A stretch of DNA of 14,073 nucleotides, from the NCBI GenBank assembly GCA_025925615.1, contig JAICLN010000060.1, forward strand, positions 1 to 14,073, given 5' to 3'. Within the stretch, counting starts at the first letter, position 1. Each line of letters starts with the position of its first letter. The DNA is from Actinomycetospora sp. GTDB lineage: Bacteria; Actinomycetota; Actinomycetes; Mycobacteriales; Pseudonocardiaceae. The notes under the pieces were generated by a model. The model searched no databases. It saw only the letters and a list, made by a program, of their open reading frames with translations, and was not told the origin of the DNA. This document shows positions 13,918 through 14,073 of this stretch, one piece after another. Both the position numbers and the translations under genes were made by a program.

Positions 13918-14073
13918 GACGACGCCGGGACCGAGGACGCAGCCACGAGCGCCCGGGACAACCCGAGCCGGTCGGGGATCACGTGCCCGCCGACCACCCG
14001 GCCGTCGGCGACCGTGACCCGCGCCCCGGCGTGCAGCGTCGCGGGCGCGCCGCGGTGCTCGTCGGTCCCCGGG
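13914..14073 (-). CDS. unrecognised protein, C-terminal end only (runs off right edge)
   Basis: On the minus strand an open frame enters from the right edge and ends at TGA 13916-13914, giving 52 residues. The stop overlaps the flavin oxidoreductase start (ATGA), which supports real coding and operon membership. The visible tail contains GARVTVADGRVVGGHVIPD followed by a short helix-like, Ala/Ser-rich end. It could not be matched to a family with confidence. The usual G/C third-position bias is present. Confidence 0.6.
   Translation of the reverse strand, partial: PGTDEHRGAPATLHAGARVTVADGRVVGGHVIPDRLGLSRALVAASSVPASS

Overview
The window is very GC-rich, with strong G/C third-position bias and long mirror-image ORFs antisense to real genes. 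It contains a DUF222/13E12-type HNH gene preceded by a mycobacterial-style LexA box, leaderless-looking promoters and many GTG starts. Together these point to an actinobacterium, probably of the Pseudonocardiales or a related mycolate/amycolate group; the genus is an inference. No IS element, tRNA, rRNA, CRISPR array or phage gene was seen. No gene-free stretch exceeds about 120 bases.

Layout. (1) 1-1609 (+): the C-terminal part of a TetR-family regulator, then a complete thiolase. (2) 1610-3792 (+): a short intergenic region with a perfect 16-bp LexA-type palindrome, then a long DUF222/HNH protein with an Asp/Pro/Gly-rich repetitive insert. (3) 3800-5894 (-): an isomerase-like crotonase-fold protein and a cytochrome P450, read as P450 then crotonase and divergent from the next block. 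(4) 5969-8712 (+): a short-chain dehydrogenase, an acyl-CoA dehydrogenase and a complete TetR regulator paralogous to the partial one at the left edge. A 16-bp inverted repeat sits in the P450/SDR divergent promoter. A separate promoter with an overlapping inverted repeat precedes the acyl-CoA dehydrogenase. (5) 8719-14073 (-), in transcription order: the tail of an unrecognised gene, an LLM-class flavin oxidoreductase, a second P450, an acyl-CoA ligase, a phytanoyl-CoA dioxygenase-like oxygenase and a small double zinc-ribbon protein. The first three junctions of this block are 4-base stop/start overlaps.

How they may work together. Apart from the HNH and zinc-ribbon genes, nearly everything belongs to families used to oxidise, CoA-activate and shorten hydrophobic substrates such as sterols, terpenoids or branched lipids. 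The roles are hydroxylation (two P450s, an Fe(II)/2-oxoglutarate oxygenase, a flavin monooxygenase-like protein), CoA ligation, alpha,beta-dehydrogenation, double-bond isomerisation, alcohol oxidation and thiolysis. TetR regulators of the kind that sense acyl-CoAs accompany them. The substrate cannot be read from the sequence. No ferredoxin or ferredoxin reductase for the P450s is present. The strongest observations beyond family assignment are the LexA box on the HNH gene, the operator-like palindromes, the loss of both crotonase glutamates in the isomerase-like protein, and the tightly coupled three-enzyme oxidation/activation operon.
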